DNA of 64,000 nucleotides from Triatoma infestans (GCA_011037195.1 JAAEAF010000623.1:124001-188000), one strand, 5' to 3'. Positions 1 to 11,206 are shown, counted from the first letter of the stretch. The notes: generated by a model not told the origin, from the letters alone. Numbers and translations are program-made.

Positions 1-1030
1 TAAGCGGAAGGTCGTATTCCTTATAGATTGAAAGGCGGCTATACTAGCCTTAAGTAAGATTGCAATTGACTCAAACAAAAGTGCAAACCAGATCAAGATT
101 TTCATAAGTGAACTGATTTTTTTTGAAAATGGGAAGTTGCACACCAGTGGATCCTGAGCAGAGTTGGGCAGTAATTAATTACATGAGTATTTAATTACAC
201 CTTCAATTACATGAGCAAAATTAGACTATACTTTCAATAGGAATACAATTAAATGGTCCAAAATATAGAAGTAACTGGTTCCAAAGAACAATTACATGAA
301 AGTAATTGTAATATCTAATTACAATTATTGTAATCGTTTTAAGTAATTGCAAGTACTTGTTTCAATTACTGTAATTGTAATTGAGGCTCTCAATTACTTC
401 TTCTCGCTAGGTAATTGTAATTACAATTACATGTACTTGTATTTTCAGTAATAGAATTCCAAATAAAAATACAAAAAAAAAATTGAGCACTTGAACAATA
501 GTAAACTCTGCCACATTTCCACTCAATAATCTCTTGGGTTAAATAAATTTGATCTCCCAGTTATCATTAAAAGTTGGCAAAAATTTCAGAAGAATTCAGT
601 CTCTTGAGTTGTATCTAATTACTTTTTTTTAGTGCCATTTTGGCGTTAATATGCAATTACTAATTACAATTACTTTTAATTGTATCCATTACTTGGAATT
701 GCAGAAGTACAATTACAATCACATGTAATTGTATTTGGTAATTGAATTACTTTGGCTCAACTAGTAATTGTAATTGTGAGCCACAATTACAATGCTTCAG
801 AAAGTAATTGCAATTACCAATTACTATTATATGTAATTTTATTTCTGCAATTTCAAATTACAATAATTGGTAAGTAATCGTAATTGTAATTGAAATTACG
901 TTTTGCCCAACTCTGATCCTGAGCCACTATGGTATCAGTGGTAATGAAGAGGCAGATAAAATGGCCAAAGAAGTGATAAATCTAGTCCAACCCACTGAAG
1001 CGAACATTTACCATCGGCTATGTCAGAGAT
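1..1030 (+). pseudogene. Non-LTR retrotransposon RNase H remnant, split by a hAT MITE
   Basis: Once the inserted MITE is skipped, the DNA on either side reads as the C-terminal part of an RNase H domain. A frame from about 133 runs WEVAHQWILSHYGISGNEEAD and on to about 1030. It carries the family's conserved H-x-G-I-x-G-N-E-x-A-D block, in which the histidine and the last aspartate are catalytic-site residues, followed by KMAKE. Sequence before about 130 is degraded, with stops in this frame and RNase H-like pieces in another, so frameshifts are likely. Such domains sit at the end of the second ORF of I/Jockey-group non-LTR elements, where they remove RNA from the cDNA hybrid. It is non-functional here. 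The family assignment is an inference from the motif. Confidence 0.6.
159..915. mobile_element. Non-autonomous hAT transposon (MITE) with 8-bp TSD
   Basis: Perfect 12-bp terminal inverted repeats CAGAGTTGGGCA (159-170) and TGCCCAACTCTG (904-915) are flanked by a perfect 8-bp direct repeat ATCCTGAG (151-158 and 916-923). An 8-bp TSD and a CAG-starting TIR with this pattern are diagnostic of the hAT superfamily. The 757-bp interior has no coding capacity. It is almost entirely made of degenerate, mutually palindromic TAATTGTAATTAC units, so the whole element could fold on itself. The insertion duplicates codons inside an RNase H frame. Confidence 0.85.
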
Positions 1031-1035
1031 AGAAT

Positions 1036-1057
1036 TGAGAGAGAGAGAGAGAGAGAG
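1036..1057. repeat. (GA)n microsatellite
   Basis: Pure GA dinucleotide run, followed by a T-run and an A-run. Just downstream (about 1077-1115) an 18-base unit TATATCCTGAGAACCA is repeated twice. Confidence 0.9.
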
Positions 1058-1429
1058 TATTTTTTTTAAAAAAAGGTCATATATCCTGAGAACCAAGATA
1101 CATATATCCTGAGAACCAGTTTTCCGAGTTCAGTTAATTCAACTTGAATTTCTCTAGATATAGCAAAAATTTGAAATGTATGTCACTAGAGATGAAATAA
1201 TCAACAATGGTAACCACATTAACAAGTCAAAATAACACATTTCTAATATAGCCGTGTTGTGTAGGGAATTTATAAAATGTGTCACCTGCAGAAACCTAAA
1301 ATGCCAGTTACGCATTCATTCACTGATGCACTGATATTTGGGTCAATATTGCCACATGATTGTTACCAACAACTGCCACCAGATATAATAATGACAATAG
1401 TACTTTCTGGCGCTGTTTACTTTAAATTT

Positions 1430-1545
1430 TTTTATATGGTTGCACAAAAGTGGAAAAAAAATCACGGATTATTTTTCAGTAGAATTCTGTTCTGATTCAT
1501 TTTGTGGACCTATTTTCAGGCTTCTTGATATACAGTATAGTATCA
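1430..1545 (-). repeat. FB-family fragment lacking the ribozyme-like hairpin
   Basis: This segment aligns base for base with 6600-6720: a G-CACAAAAGTGG stretch, TTCATTTTGTG, then TTTTCAGGCTTCTTGAT. Where the other copy has GGTTTCGGGCTTTCGCCC, this copy has a single T. The copy has thus lost about 18 bp covering helix II and part of the core of the hammerhead-like motif. The DNA from 1060 to 1430 shows no gene. Confidence 0.45.
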
Positions 1546-1753
1546 CAGATTTGCACAGGGCAAAATCAGTTTTCACACATTTGTTTTGAGAAGTGTTTCA
1601 TATGACTGAACTGGGTTATAAATAAGGATGTTTTTCTTTATATCTGATTAAGACCTCATCTTGTTTCAATTTTTATACGATATTTTAATTATTGGATGGA
1701 AAACATCAATGAGTAGAAATATGGATTTTAAAATTACTTTATGGATTAGTTAC

Positions 1754-3595
1754 TTCTTCTTCTTCCTGTAGCACTACAGCCCTTGAAGGACCTTGGCTTC
1801 CTGCAGCAGATGGTTCCAGACGTCCCTGTCCATAACCTTCCTTCTCCATTGCCTTACTTTCATGTATCGGAGATCGGACTCTACATCCTGCAACCATCGC
1901 AGTCGGGGCCTCCCCCTTGGTCTTCCGCCACCCGGGTGCCCTTCATATGATTTCCACGGCGCTCTTTCTCTTTCCATTCTGTGGAGGTGACCTAACCATC
2001 GCAATCTCCCCAGCTTTACTACCGTGACTAAATCATCCTCCTTAAAGAGCTGCTTCAGCTCAGCGTTCTTTCGGCACCGATAGACGCCGTTTTCCATTGC
2101 TGGCCCGTACATATATCTTAGCACTTTTCTTTCCCAGCAGTTGAGTTTGTTTTCGTCGGCTACCGTCAATGTCCAAGTCTCAGAACCATACATAACGATT
2201 GGCCTGAGGATGGTCTTGTATATGGCAACTTTAGCTGTCCTGGAGACATGCTTATTACGGAGCGTCGATCTTAGCGTTCCCAGGCATCTATTTCCGGCTA
2301 AAATTCTACTTCTAATGTCATTGCTGACCTCATTTTTGGCCGTAAGGGTTGCTCCTAAATATTTAAATTCCCTTACCCCTTCAAAACGGTACGGCTCGAC
2401 TTGAAGTTCTCGGAAATTCCTTTGTCTTTTAGTAGTTACCATATATTTCGTTTTCCCTTCATTGACGCAAAGCCCGAAAATAGCAGCTCCTTCCTCTAGC
2501 TCACGGAATGCAGTTTTTAGAGCCGCAGCAGATCTTGCAATAAGTACTACATCATCTGCGTAGGCTAAGTACTGGGTCATGCGGTTGTATATGGTGCCTC
2601 CAGGATTGAATGTTATTTTCCTTATTGCCATTTCCAGCACCAGGTTAAAGAGGATGGGTGATATTGGGTCTCCTTGTCTTAGACCAGTGTTTACTGGGAA
2701 TTCTTGGGACACATTGCCTTGCACCAACACTTTAGCTACGGTGTTAGTTAGGGTCATATTCACCAGTCTAATCACTTTTGCAGGCACTTGCAGGAATTTT
2801 AGACATCTAATAAGCCCTGTACGTGAAATGGTGTCATAAGCCATTTTGAAATCCACGTAAAGCTGGTGAAGATCTAGATTATTTTCATAAAATTTTTCCA
2901 ACACCGCTCTCATGGTGAAGATGTGGTCTGTTGTTGACCTTCCTTTTCGGAAACCGCACTGGTAGTCTCCAAGCACGCTTTCTGCTACATTTGTTACTCT
3001 TCCCATGATGAGAATCGCCAGAATTTTGTAAACAGTGCTCAGCAGCGAAATTCCTCGAAAATTAGAGCACTTTAATCTGCTGCCTTTTTTGTGTATAGGG
3101 CATATTATTGCTGTGACCCAGTCTTTTGGCATCTCTTCCCGCAACCACACATCCAAAACCAATTCGTAGACTTCTTTCTTAAGAAGCTCTCCTCCATGTT
3201 TTATCATCTCTACACAAATGCCGTCTTCTCCGGGCGACTTATTATCTTTCATAGCATTCAGCACGTCATCGAAGTCTTCTCTCGAAGGGGGTTCTGCATC
3301 ATCATCGGAGGAAATCTGCTCTTGATAATCGTTCGTCGCAATACTGCTGCTATTTAAAACATCCCTAAAATATTCCATCCACCGGGTTAGAATATTTTCC
3401 TTTCCAGTTACTAATTGCTCACTCTCACTCTCAATGCAACCTAACCTTGGTTGATATCCATCTTTAAAGGATTTAACCTCTTTGTAAAACTTTCTATTCC
3501 TCCGTTGTTCGTAATCTGTCTGCATCTGCTCTACTTTCTTCTTCTCCAACTCCCTCTTCTTTCTCCTACATATTAATCTGGCTTTTGCTCTCTTC
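1754..3595 (-). mobile_element. 5'-truncated RTE-clade non-LTR retrotransposon with 12-bp TSD
   Basis: A perfect 12-bp direct repeat TGGATTAGTTAC (1742-1753 and 3596-3607) bounds an 1842-bp insertion. On the minus strand the element ends in a (GAA)n tail next to the left TSD. It lacks the apurinic endonuclease domain that normally precedes the RT, so it is a 5'-truncated product of target-primed reverse transcription. The perfect TSD and open reading frame point to a recent insertion. The 3' end is nearly identical in plan to the tail of the SINE at 13338-13604. Confidence 0.85.
1774..3549 (-). CDS. RTE-like reverse transcriptase, 591 codons, endonuclease missing
   Basis: This frame encodes the reverse transcriptase part of an RTE-clade polyprotein, which copies element RNA into a nicked chromosomal target. 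The order of RT blocks is visible: FRGISLLSTVYKIL, GFRKGRSTTDHIF, the first catalytic Asp in LYVDFKMAYD, LRQGDPISPILFN, and the YADD catalytic box (LAYADDVVLIA, encoded near 2553-2575), then FKYLGATL. The C-terminal tail RLRWLGHLHRM ... GRPRGRPRLRWLQDV ... VLQGL is typical of RTE-type elements. No internal stop or frameshift is seen. The frame stays open upstream of the first ATG to the truncation point (RLICRRKKRE), so that ATG is not the native start; the missing N-terminus should hold the endonuclease. There is no promoter evidence, so expression is doubtful. Confidence 0.9.
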   Translation of the reverse strand: MEKKKVEQMQTDYEQRRNRKFYKEVKSFKDGYQPRLGCIESESEQLVTGKENILTRWMEYFRDVLNSSSIATNDYQEQISSDDDAEPPSREDFDDVLNAMKDNKSPGEDGICVEMIKHGGELLKKEVYELVLDVWLREEMPKDWVTAIICPIHKKGSRLKCSNFRGISLLSTVYKILAILIMGRVTNVAESVLGDYQCGFRKGRSTTDHIFTMRAVLEKFYENNLDLHQLYVDFKMAYDTISRTGLIRCLKFLQVPAKVIRLVNMTLTNTVAKVLVQGNVSQEFPVNTGLRQGDPISPILFNLVLEMAIRKITFNPGGTIYNRMTQYLAYADDVVLIARSAAALKTAFRELEEGAAIFGLCVNEGKTKYMVTTKRQRNFRELQVEPYRFEGVREFKYLGATLTAKNEVSNDIRSRILAGNRCLGTLRSTLRNKHVSRTAKVAIYKTILRPIVMYGSETWTLTVADENKLNCWERKVLRYMYGPAMENGVYRCRKNAELKQLFKEDDLVTVVKLGRLRWLGHLHRMERERAPWKSYEGHPGGGRPRGRPRLRWLQDVESDLRYMKVRQWRRKVMDRDVWNHLLQEAKVLQGL

Positions 3596-3607
3596 TGGAT
3601 TAGTTAC

Positions 3608-4086
3608 TATTAAACAATTATTTAGACTATCTAATTTTTAAATAAGCATTTACACTCTTGGAGACTCAGGACGTAAGAACATAAATGAAGTCCTCAGAAT
3701 ATCAGAGTGAGAGTTCAAGGGAAATGAAACGTGGTGTGAAGTACATATGATAAAGCCTTCTTTCATTGCATTTCTATGCCAGCAGTAAACAAATTTTCTT
3801 CAATATTTAACAGCGAGCAACACAATATCATTAACAAAAATATTATAAATAACTGGTACTAATAAAATATATGCCTTAAGGAACTGTAATATTTGTTTAT
3901 TGGCCGTTGAGATTTATGGGCCTTGTGTAATTGCGTAAAAAGAATACAAAGATGAATATTTTCTTTAAAAAAAACATGTTTATAACGTGTGAGGTCTCAA
4001 TAGACTATTTCCAGAGATAACACTATACCGATAACATGCCATGAATGACTTCCTTTTAAAAAACGAAAAGAAAATAGTATTTTTGA
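3608..4086. other. AT-rich spacer, nothing recognised
   Basis: Low-complexity AT-rich DNA without a coding signal or recognisable repeat ends. Confidence 0.5.
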
Positions 4087-5450
4087 GTAATAATAATAAT
4101 AATGTGCTTTTTTATAAATTAAATACACAGCCTTTCTAAACAATGTCTACAAAATAATACAATGCATGGAAACTAGTCCATCTGCAGAGTTGCATTATAC
4201 TATATTAAAATTATAGAACATAACCGAAATAAACTTACAAAATTAAAATAAAAATAGAATCTTCTCATCATTACAAAAAAAACAAATTACAAACAAAATA
4301 AAGGAGGCTATTAATTTAAGTGATCAAGGTTCAGGATTAAACTCTCCTATTAAAAATAATCTATAATTCCAGGCTCTAATATGATAATTATACAAGTCTA
4401 CCCAATTTTTGCCATTCAGATACCTCTATACACTCTTCTATAGACAGAGTAGACTTGCCCAACCATCTCAGCCGAAACTCCCTTAACGCCGAACAACCAC
4501 CTATTATATAGTGCAGAATATCCTCTACGGCACCACTATTGCACATTGTACAAGTATGAGTTTCTGTTGGCCTAGTAATGTTACACTTCAGTTTTAATAG
4601 CTGCCCTCTTAATTTCATTATATCTTTTATTACACTCATATTATATCTATCACATATATAATTATTTTCTCCCAAATCAAATTTTAATTTACCATATATA
4701 TAATAAATAGTTGAGGTTCTGACTTTACTAAGTAAATGATTTTTAAATTCCTTTTTTATATTATTGAACAATCCATCAAAACATTGTTTTTTACCCTCTA
4801 CAATATAATTATTATTTACCCAATTATATGTCAATTATATGCAAAACTGTTTGAACTCTTTGCACCAATACAAGTTCTATTAATAATTTCCTCTGCCATG
4901 ATACGAGGTAGTCTATTTTTCGGCAATAGCAAGACTTTTTGTATGTAATTCAAATGCAGCCGCAATTTATACATAAAAAGAGAGTAAACCTCAGTTTCAA
5001 GGTAGATGACATAATTCGGTGTAAATTGGGGAAGCAAGGGGAGTCTTTTAATAAAATATGTATACAATTTATCTACCTTCTCAATTTTTAAAAAAACCCA
5101 TACTTGCTCCCCATAACACATTATGGCTCTACAAACAGCATTGAAAACCTCGATTTTAGACGTTATTGGGATATCAACATTTTAAAAAAAGTTATTGTAA
5201 GTAGAATGTATAGTCAATTTCGAAGCACTAAGTCTTTCCTCAAAGTGTTTTACAAATGAAAGCTTAGGGTATTTTTGAATATGTGGATGGAATCTCTTGG
5301 AGATCCAGTTGAATATGTGAACATTTTTTTTACAAACCAACAAGTGTGAGTGTAACAGAAACATTACGTTAAAAATGAACTCTCTACACGAACTTGATAA
5401 ATTTGCCAATCTGACGATAGATGAAAATCCGAAACCGGGACAGGAACAAA
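4087..5450 (-). pseudogene. Non-LTR retrotransposon family N4, copy 1 (RT thumb and CCHC tail)
   Basis: Three overlapping minus-strand frames (5409-5182, 5121-4831, 4834-4388) join through frameshifts into the end of a non-LTR polyprotein. They contain a post-RT block (LSFVKHFEERLSASKL ... FNAVCRAIMCYGEQVW), a linker (LHLNYIQKVLLLPKNR) and a terminal zinc-finger-like segment CTMCNSGAVEDILHYIIGGC ending near 4388. About 300 bp of AT-rich 3' UTR follows, ending in an (ATT)n tail at about 4087-4101. RT palm and endonuclease are absent, so the copy is 5'-truncated. Related copies lie at 16.6, 21.2 and 59.9 kb. I cannot name the clade. Confidence 0.65.
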
Positions 5451-6559
5451 CAGAATAAGCAACTTATTTATCCACTTAATTAAGTCATTAAGTTTTGAAT
5501 TTAAGTCATCTTATTTATCCACTTCATTTAGATAATTACAATTTTGCAATTATAGTAAAATCTGGTGTGAATATTCACACGACTTAAGGCTTGCTGCATT
5601 TAATACAAGTTTAATTGACATTTAAATTTTCTTTATCAAGTATTACATAGACATTAAAGTTGTGGGAATTATTATATGCACTTGTTTACCCGCAAGTCCA
5701 CTAGTTGGCATTCCTTCAGTCTTTGACTCTCAACCTTTTAACTGCTTAGCAAAGCTTGTAACTTCAATTTAAATTTAAGCCACTATTTTTATGGCAACGC
5801 GATAACCAATTTTACCAGTTTTTTTATAACTTGGAATTATATTAATGTGTTTATTGTAATTTAATAATAAATAGGTCACTGAGCGAAATATGAAAAAAAC
5901 TAAGCATTTTTTTATATCATCATAATCATCATTTTTTTTTTTTTTTTAAGTAAGGTGGAACAACAAAAAAAAAAAGCTACTTTCTAAGTTTATTGGTATC
6001 TCAAAAATTCAAGGACGCTATATATGTTTGCCATTATTAAAAAAAATAGGAATTTAAATAAAATTCAAAACCCAATATCACTGAGAATTACCAGGTGAGG
6101 GAACACTTCCTAAGAAGCAGAATTCTAAAATTTATTCTGCTCATTGTGATCATCAAGCTTTGAGAAAGCTATCAGTAACATTTTCTGACCCAAAAAAAAA
6201 AAACTATCGAGTAAAGTCAGTTTTATAAGATAAGAGAAAAATTAAAATAAAAAAAATCCTATAATATCGAAAAAAAATTTCCATCAGATTCATTTATCCA
6301 TCCTTTCTTTAGGGATACATATGAATACAAAATTCAATGAAGAACTTGACAGTGATAAGGGTTGATCATTACTGGGTTATGTCTGTTTTACATTCGATTT
6401 AACGTTTATGTCAAAAATGAACGGGCAAATTATTGATATGTGAATGTTGCCATCTTTATATACATTTAATGCTATTACATATAATTAAATTTTGAGCTTT
6501 ATGCTTTCGCCTAGTAGGTTAGAGAGTTGTAAGATTTGCTGGAAAATTGTTCAACCAAC
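5451..6559. other. AT-rich spacer
   Basis: No gene is supported. An F2 end-like scrap (TCTGGTGTGAATATTCACAC) lies near 5560-5582. The rest is poly-A/poly-T-rich with no inverted ends I could find. Confidence 0.5.
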
Positions 6560-6760
6560 CACATTTTTTTTTTTTTTGGAGTTTTATTTTATTTTATTTT
6601 ATCCGGTTGCGCAAAGGTGGAAAAAAATCACGTGTTTTTTTTTCGTAGAAATCTGTCTGCTTCATTTTGTGAACCGGTTTCGGGCTTTCGCCCATTTTCA
6701 GGCTTCTTGATAAACAGAACTACGTTGGATAAAATACCAGAAAATAAAATTGTTGAATAA
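6560..6760 (-). repeat. FB-family fragment with hammerhead-like motif
   Basis: Similar to 1430-1545 but it keeps the motif, which on the minus strand runs CCTGAAAATGGGCGAAAGCC then CGAAACCGGTTC (6670-6706). The first core box is CTGAAAA instead of CTGANGA, so this copy would be a dead ribozyme. Only one arm is present. Confidence 0.5.
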
Positions 6761-6843
6761 AAGTTTTATTTCCTAGCTTTGTCTTAACAAAGTTATATAT
6801 CTATATGTCCACAAAAATTACTTAATTCCATTGTTATTCAATT

Positions 6844-7521
6844 TGTAGTGGAATCGTTTAATGGATGATCTGATACCACCAGATGTAGTGGAATCGTTTA
6901 TTGTGATTCCTGTGGTATGTAGTAGATGTCTTGAAGAGGGCGGAAGTTAGTTTAGAGATTTTTGGAAGTTAGTGCTCGAATCATTAACACGGAATTTATA
7001 AAAATAGACTGTATTTGTACAATAATTTGAACGTGAGTAATGGTAACTATTAACAAGAAATACTTAGAAATAAATAGGAGATAAATAACTAATAATTTAG
7101 AATGATTAAATGAATGAACTAAGATGCACAACTAAGGGAATAAGTATAAATAAAAACTGTATAGGGACGCGGAAACTGCTGCTCGTATAATAATCTTGAA
7201 GACGTACTGAAGTATAATCATCCCCTCTTCCAATGGGGCGAAATGAATATATAATTAGTGTTAGCAACACTCACACCAAGACATCTGTCCTAGTGTACGA
7301 CCTTGTGCGACCTTGGTTATTTCGGTGACCAGTGATTTAGGTCAGTGGCCAGCCATAGCGGTTGCTTGATATGTTGTAAAGCATCGACCCTTGGTTTTGT
7401 TTGTTTGACCACGGCCTTGTCTTGAAGACAGCAGCCGGCTAGGCCACTAGTTATAAATTATTCTTTCCTTGTTATGTGTTGTGAAGGTTTGACATTGCTA
7501 TGACCTTGCCATGTCATTAGA
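6844..7521 (-). repeat. Solo LTR (same family as 31337-32055), inverted
   Basis: Reads as the reverse complement of 31337-32055 over nearly its whole length. Shared landmarks include a TATA-type box before CCCCATTGGAAGAGGGGAT, the block GCAGTTTCCGCGTCCCTATAC, and an end near TGTAGTGGAATCGTTTA. The terminal segment is present twice, at 6844-6883 and again from 6884, a partial 40-bp duplication at the edge. No coding sequence adjoins either side, so it is a solo LTR left by LTR-LTR recombination. A clean TSD is not visible. Confidence 0.7.
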
Positions 7522-7791
7522 ATTTCATTTCAATAATAATAATATTGAAATAATTGCTTTCAAGGAAAAAAAAACTGTTTTTTGTAGGGCCCCTTAGAAA
7601 ATGAGATTCTAGCTTACAATTAATAGGTAACACGGCGCTAAATTACACAACTTCCAAATTAATTTAGATGAATTGTTCATTTTTTTGTTTACTAGTATCA
7701 AAAGCGATTAACAAAAAAAACAAAAAAACTATCAAGCTGTAATTCCGACTTGAGAAAAAATATTTTATCGCTTATTTATTTTTTTAAATTT

Positions 7792-7985
7792 AAGGCGCGT
7801 CAGTATTTGTGGTTAATGGCGCTCGGAGCCTTCTCAGTGAACTACCGGCCACATACAACAGTGTTCTCTCGTCATACACAACACTAACCATCACTGAACA
7901 GTAGAGGCTTTTAGGAAGAAAAAAAGTCTAAGGGACAGCACTGGACTCGAACGCGGGACGCACTACCACTGAGCTAACCCCTTCC
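7792..7985 (-). mobile_element. tRNA-derived SINE, family S1, copy A
   Basis: On the minus strand it starts with a tRNA-like head. An A box TAGCTCAGTGG (plus-strand 7967-7977) and a B box CGTTCGAGTCC (7943-7953) form an internal RNA polymerase III promoter. A body beginning TTTTTTCTTCCTAAAAGCCT follows, and the end GCGCCATTAACCACAAATAC matches the SINE at 38299-38526. It depends on a LINE for mobility and encodes nothing. Confidence 0.75.
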
Positions 7986-9745
7986 TTATCTTTTATTATT
8001 ATTATTTTCAAATAGTTTATTTATTAGAAGTTCTAAATTAAAATAATTAATATATAAAATCGGATAATTTACTTTTAAATATAATAGGTTTCCTTAATAT
8101 TCTCTCAATAATAGATTAATAAACATAAAAGCTATCATTGAACTTATTTATTTTTTTCTTAAAAGATCTGATACATCTATTAAAAAATAGAGATTATGGT
8201 CGTAAATATTGCCCAATGCTTTTTTTTTTTTTCAGTGCCGGTATTTTAGCTGCTAAACAGTTTTTTTGAACTTCTTCTTCTTTCTCTGCTATTCCTCCAG
8301 CCCTTTAACTGTTCTGTCACTTTTTATTTCTTTCTCAGTCTGGCTGTCTGCCTTGCTCCCGCTGATACTTTTCTAAAAGAGTGCAACCTAGTTTTCACTG
8401 TTCCACCTCTTTCACTTTAACAATCATGCTGCCTTTTTCTCAATAGATTGAGCTTTTTTTCTCTGTAATTGGAAACCGATATCTGCCTATTACTTAGCTA
8501 AGGGTAAAACAGGGTGGGAACTAGTGGAAAGAATACTGGGAGCTGGGGGGGGGCTTCTACCACTTCTTCAGTTGTAGTCAGAAAGACTGGAGAGAAAGAC
8601 TTCTCCAGTTGAGAGAAATGGCAATACTGAAAGTATTTCCCATCAATACAATATATATAAGTCTTCCAATTTTATACCCTATTTCTCATGTTGAAACCTT
8701 TAGAAAATTGACTACAGGAATTAATGAACATTTATAACCATTACTGTCAATATTTACTCATACTAAGATAGTTTGTAATAAACTTTGAGTTTTGATCATT
8801 ATTCCCAGTTCACTTGTAAAACGTTATCGATTATAATCTTGTATTTATCTTTTATAAATGTTATAACGTTAACTACAATCTACTTGACTTCTATTTATGA
8901 CCCTCTGGAGTCTTCTAGACTTAATTTTGTTATAATTTTTTTTTTTTTTTTTTTTTGGATAAAACAAAACTAAAAGGTGATTTTCATTAACATCGCAAAA
9001 TATGTTTTGTAACAAATTTACACAACTCTCTACAATGTCAGAGCAGGGGAAATGTTATTTAACAAATTATATTTTATCCATCAGAAATAAAACATTACTT
9101 ACTAATTTTTAGACGAGATAATATTTTTATAATTATGCTAATTATGCTTGGGTAAACTAATGGAAGTTAAAAACTATTATAAAATATTAATGCGCCAACA
9201 CAGTAAACGCATTATAAAAAGCTTCCTAGACTTAGCATGCATACCCATCGAGTGTTTTTACAACTCAACTATTTCGTTTTGTAGGATGTAAATGACGATG
9301 TCTAAGTTGAGATAATTTTTTTAGTTGAGACGATGTGTATGATTAAGTTTTAGACTTAAAGGTATTCATAATATCGATAGTTTTATCTATACTTTCAAGG
9401 AGAACTTGTAAACTAGTGCGATAGATACATACACTAACAGAAAACAAAGAGTCAATTTCTAAGATATACATTTTACATATCAGAAGTTTACTTGCAAATC
9501 CTGTAAAATATCATGAAAATGTGATTTTATAGGTACAACATGATAAATATTAAGTTAATTTAAAAGTCTTCTAGAATCCCAAAGTTGAACGATCATGCTT
9601 TATTCATAATAAATTTACAAAACTCCAGGAGTGTCAGCTTTAGCAGCTATAACCTCCTAAAGGTAAATATATACATAGTTTGAAGCCTAATTATATAAAT
9701 GAATTGGGAAAGATTTTCGAAAAACCCAAGCTATATGCTGCCAAT
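7986..9745. other. AT-rich region without recognised genes
   Basis: Contains a T-rich and pyrimidine-rich tract (8220-8480), a run of nine G at about 8546-8554, and a poly-T run near 8938-8956. Short open frames have no recognisable motif. Confidence 0.5.
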
Positions 9746-9749
9746 TCTT

Positions 9750-10314
9750 TATAGTAGAGCGCTCCTCACTCTCCTGTGCCTGAGCACAACCTCCAAGTCA
9801 TAGTCCTCTCTATTACTCTGCAGAGTTGATTAGTGTTTAAGTTGCACTTGTCAAAAAATTTCTCTGCGGCGACTCAGGATATATTCTTGAACATAGTCGA
9901 TGTTCTTAGAAACGTGTAGGTCTATGATTCGGGTATACCTGGGTGAGAAAGTTACTAATCTCAGGAACTTATTTCGCATCACCTGAGCGAGGCGAAATTG
10001 GATTGACATGCCAAGCACCAGAAGGGCCAGGCATATAATATCATTGGTTTAACCACTGTCTTGTAAAGGTAAAGCTTATTCTTTGGGCAGAGGCTAGACT
10101 TCCTACAAAACAAAGGAAATAACACTCCCCTATTGATTCTGTCCCTTATGTGGTTAGCAAAGGTGAGATTCTGGTCGAGAACCACGCCTAGATACTTGAC
10201 AAAGTGGCAGACCAAGGTATTGGCTGACCTCCGAAACTGACATGCCGATACAACGCCGGCCTGCGCCTGGTGAACAAAATAGCCTCAGTTTTGGATGAGT
10301 AAAGTTGAACGAAA
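9750..10314 (-). pseudogene. Jockey-type non-LTR reverse transcriptase C-terminal fragment
   Basis: The minus strand encodes the region after the RT catalytic core. A degraded SSKTEAILFTRRR-like block (10320-10215) precedes VKYLGVVLDQNLTFANHI, KNKLYLYKTVVKPMILYAWP and, past a stop near 9979, a segment rich in R and Y that continues to about 9860. This order is characteristic of the Jockey group. Both ends are missing and stops are present, so it is dead. The right edge abuts an F2 repeat at about 10315. Confidence 0.7.
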
Positions 10315-10500
10315 TTGGTTAACCGAAGGTGACTTTATACAACGGGCACCTGTATATTTTTTTTTTCAGAAACGGTTACAATGATTTTCATTTAAACTTG
10401 AAATCTTATCTGAACAGATCTGGAAAAATTAATTTTAAGGGGTTTCTGAAGTACCTGTGACGTTGGAGTTTAAATACTATTGGGGTTTAAATAGGCGTTG
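10315..10500. repeat. F2 repeat, divergent fragment
   Basis: Shares the F2 string GGTTAACCGAAGGTGACTTT, then a T-run, ACAATGATTTTC and TTTAAACTTGAAAT. It flanks the Jockey fragment. Confidence 0.45.
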
Positions 10501-11193
10501 TTTTCTAGACTAGATTATTAAGAATCAGTATGTACCTTCCACCAACATTATATTTAAGTTGAGGCGACTAAATTAAACAAAAATGTCTTTTTAGAAAGTA
10601 TTAACCGCTATTAGAGAAAATCCTGTGTGTTTTACACAAGTGTTTTTATTATTTTACCTTCATTACTTTATTAGCAATCGATCGTTGAGTAAATGAGGTG
10701 ATATGAAATATAATAATACAAATAAAACAGAAATTTATAAACCTGAAGGTAATTGATAAACAAAAAATAAGTGAAGAATAAAGCAAAATAAGGATAAACA
10801 AGCGTATCAATATTAATACGATAGAAGACAATTAAAACTATGGAAATAAAAACTAATCTCATGATTTATTTCTATTGATTTATTATTGATATGGGCTGTT
10901 TACCCATATATCAATATAAATAAATAAATAAATAAATAAATATAGATTATCCAATATCATCGCAAATTGGTTACTATTAAATATCGCTGAAGCGAATTCG
11001 AAGGATGCTCTTCTTTATCATGCTTAATCATGAGAGCGCATTGGCGCTTCACTCAATAGATAGATTCTTGGAAGCGTTCTTTGATACAAGTTAAGGCTCT
11101 GAGGATTGTAGTGTGGAGATTTTTTGAAAAGGCATTTCAATTGTCATATACTTTCCGGTCATGGCAGGCCTTGCGATCTATAAGACCGTCGAC
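10501..11193. other. AT-rich spacer with FB-like left flank
   Basis: A TAAA run lies at 10915-10942. Sequence from about 10975 is less AT-rich. It is continuous with the DNA beyond the non-LTR insertion at 11207-11754, so it may be an outer part of the FB element at 11795. Confidence 0.4.
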
Positions 11194-11206
11194 ATAGAAC
11201 CACCTC

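Noticed and set aside
1793..3357. Plus-strand frames within the RTE region
   Set aside because: Antisense to the 591-codon RT; no independent motif.
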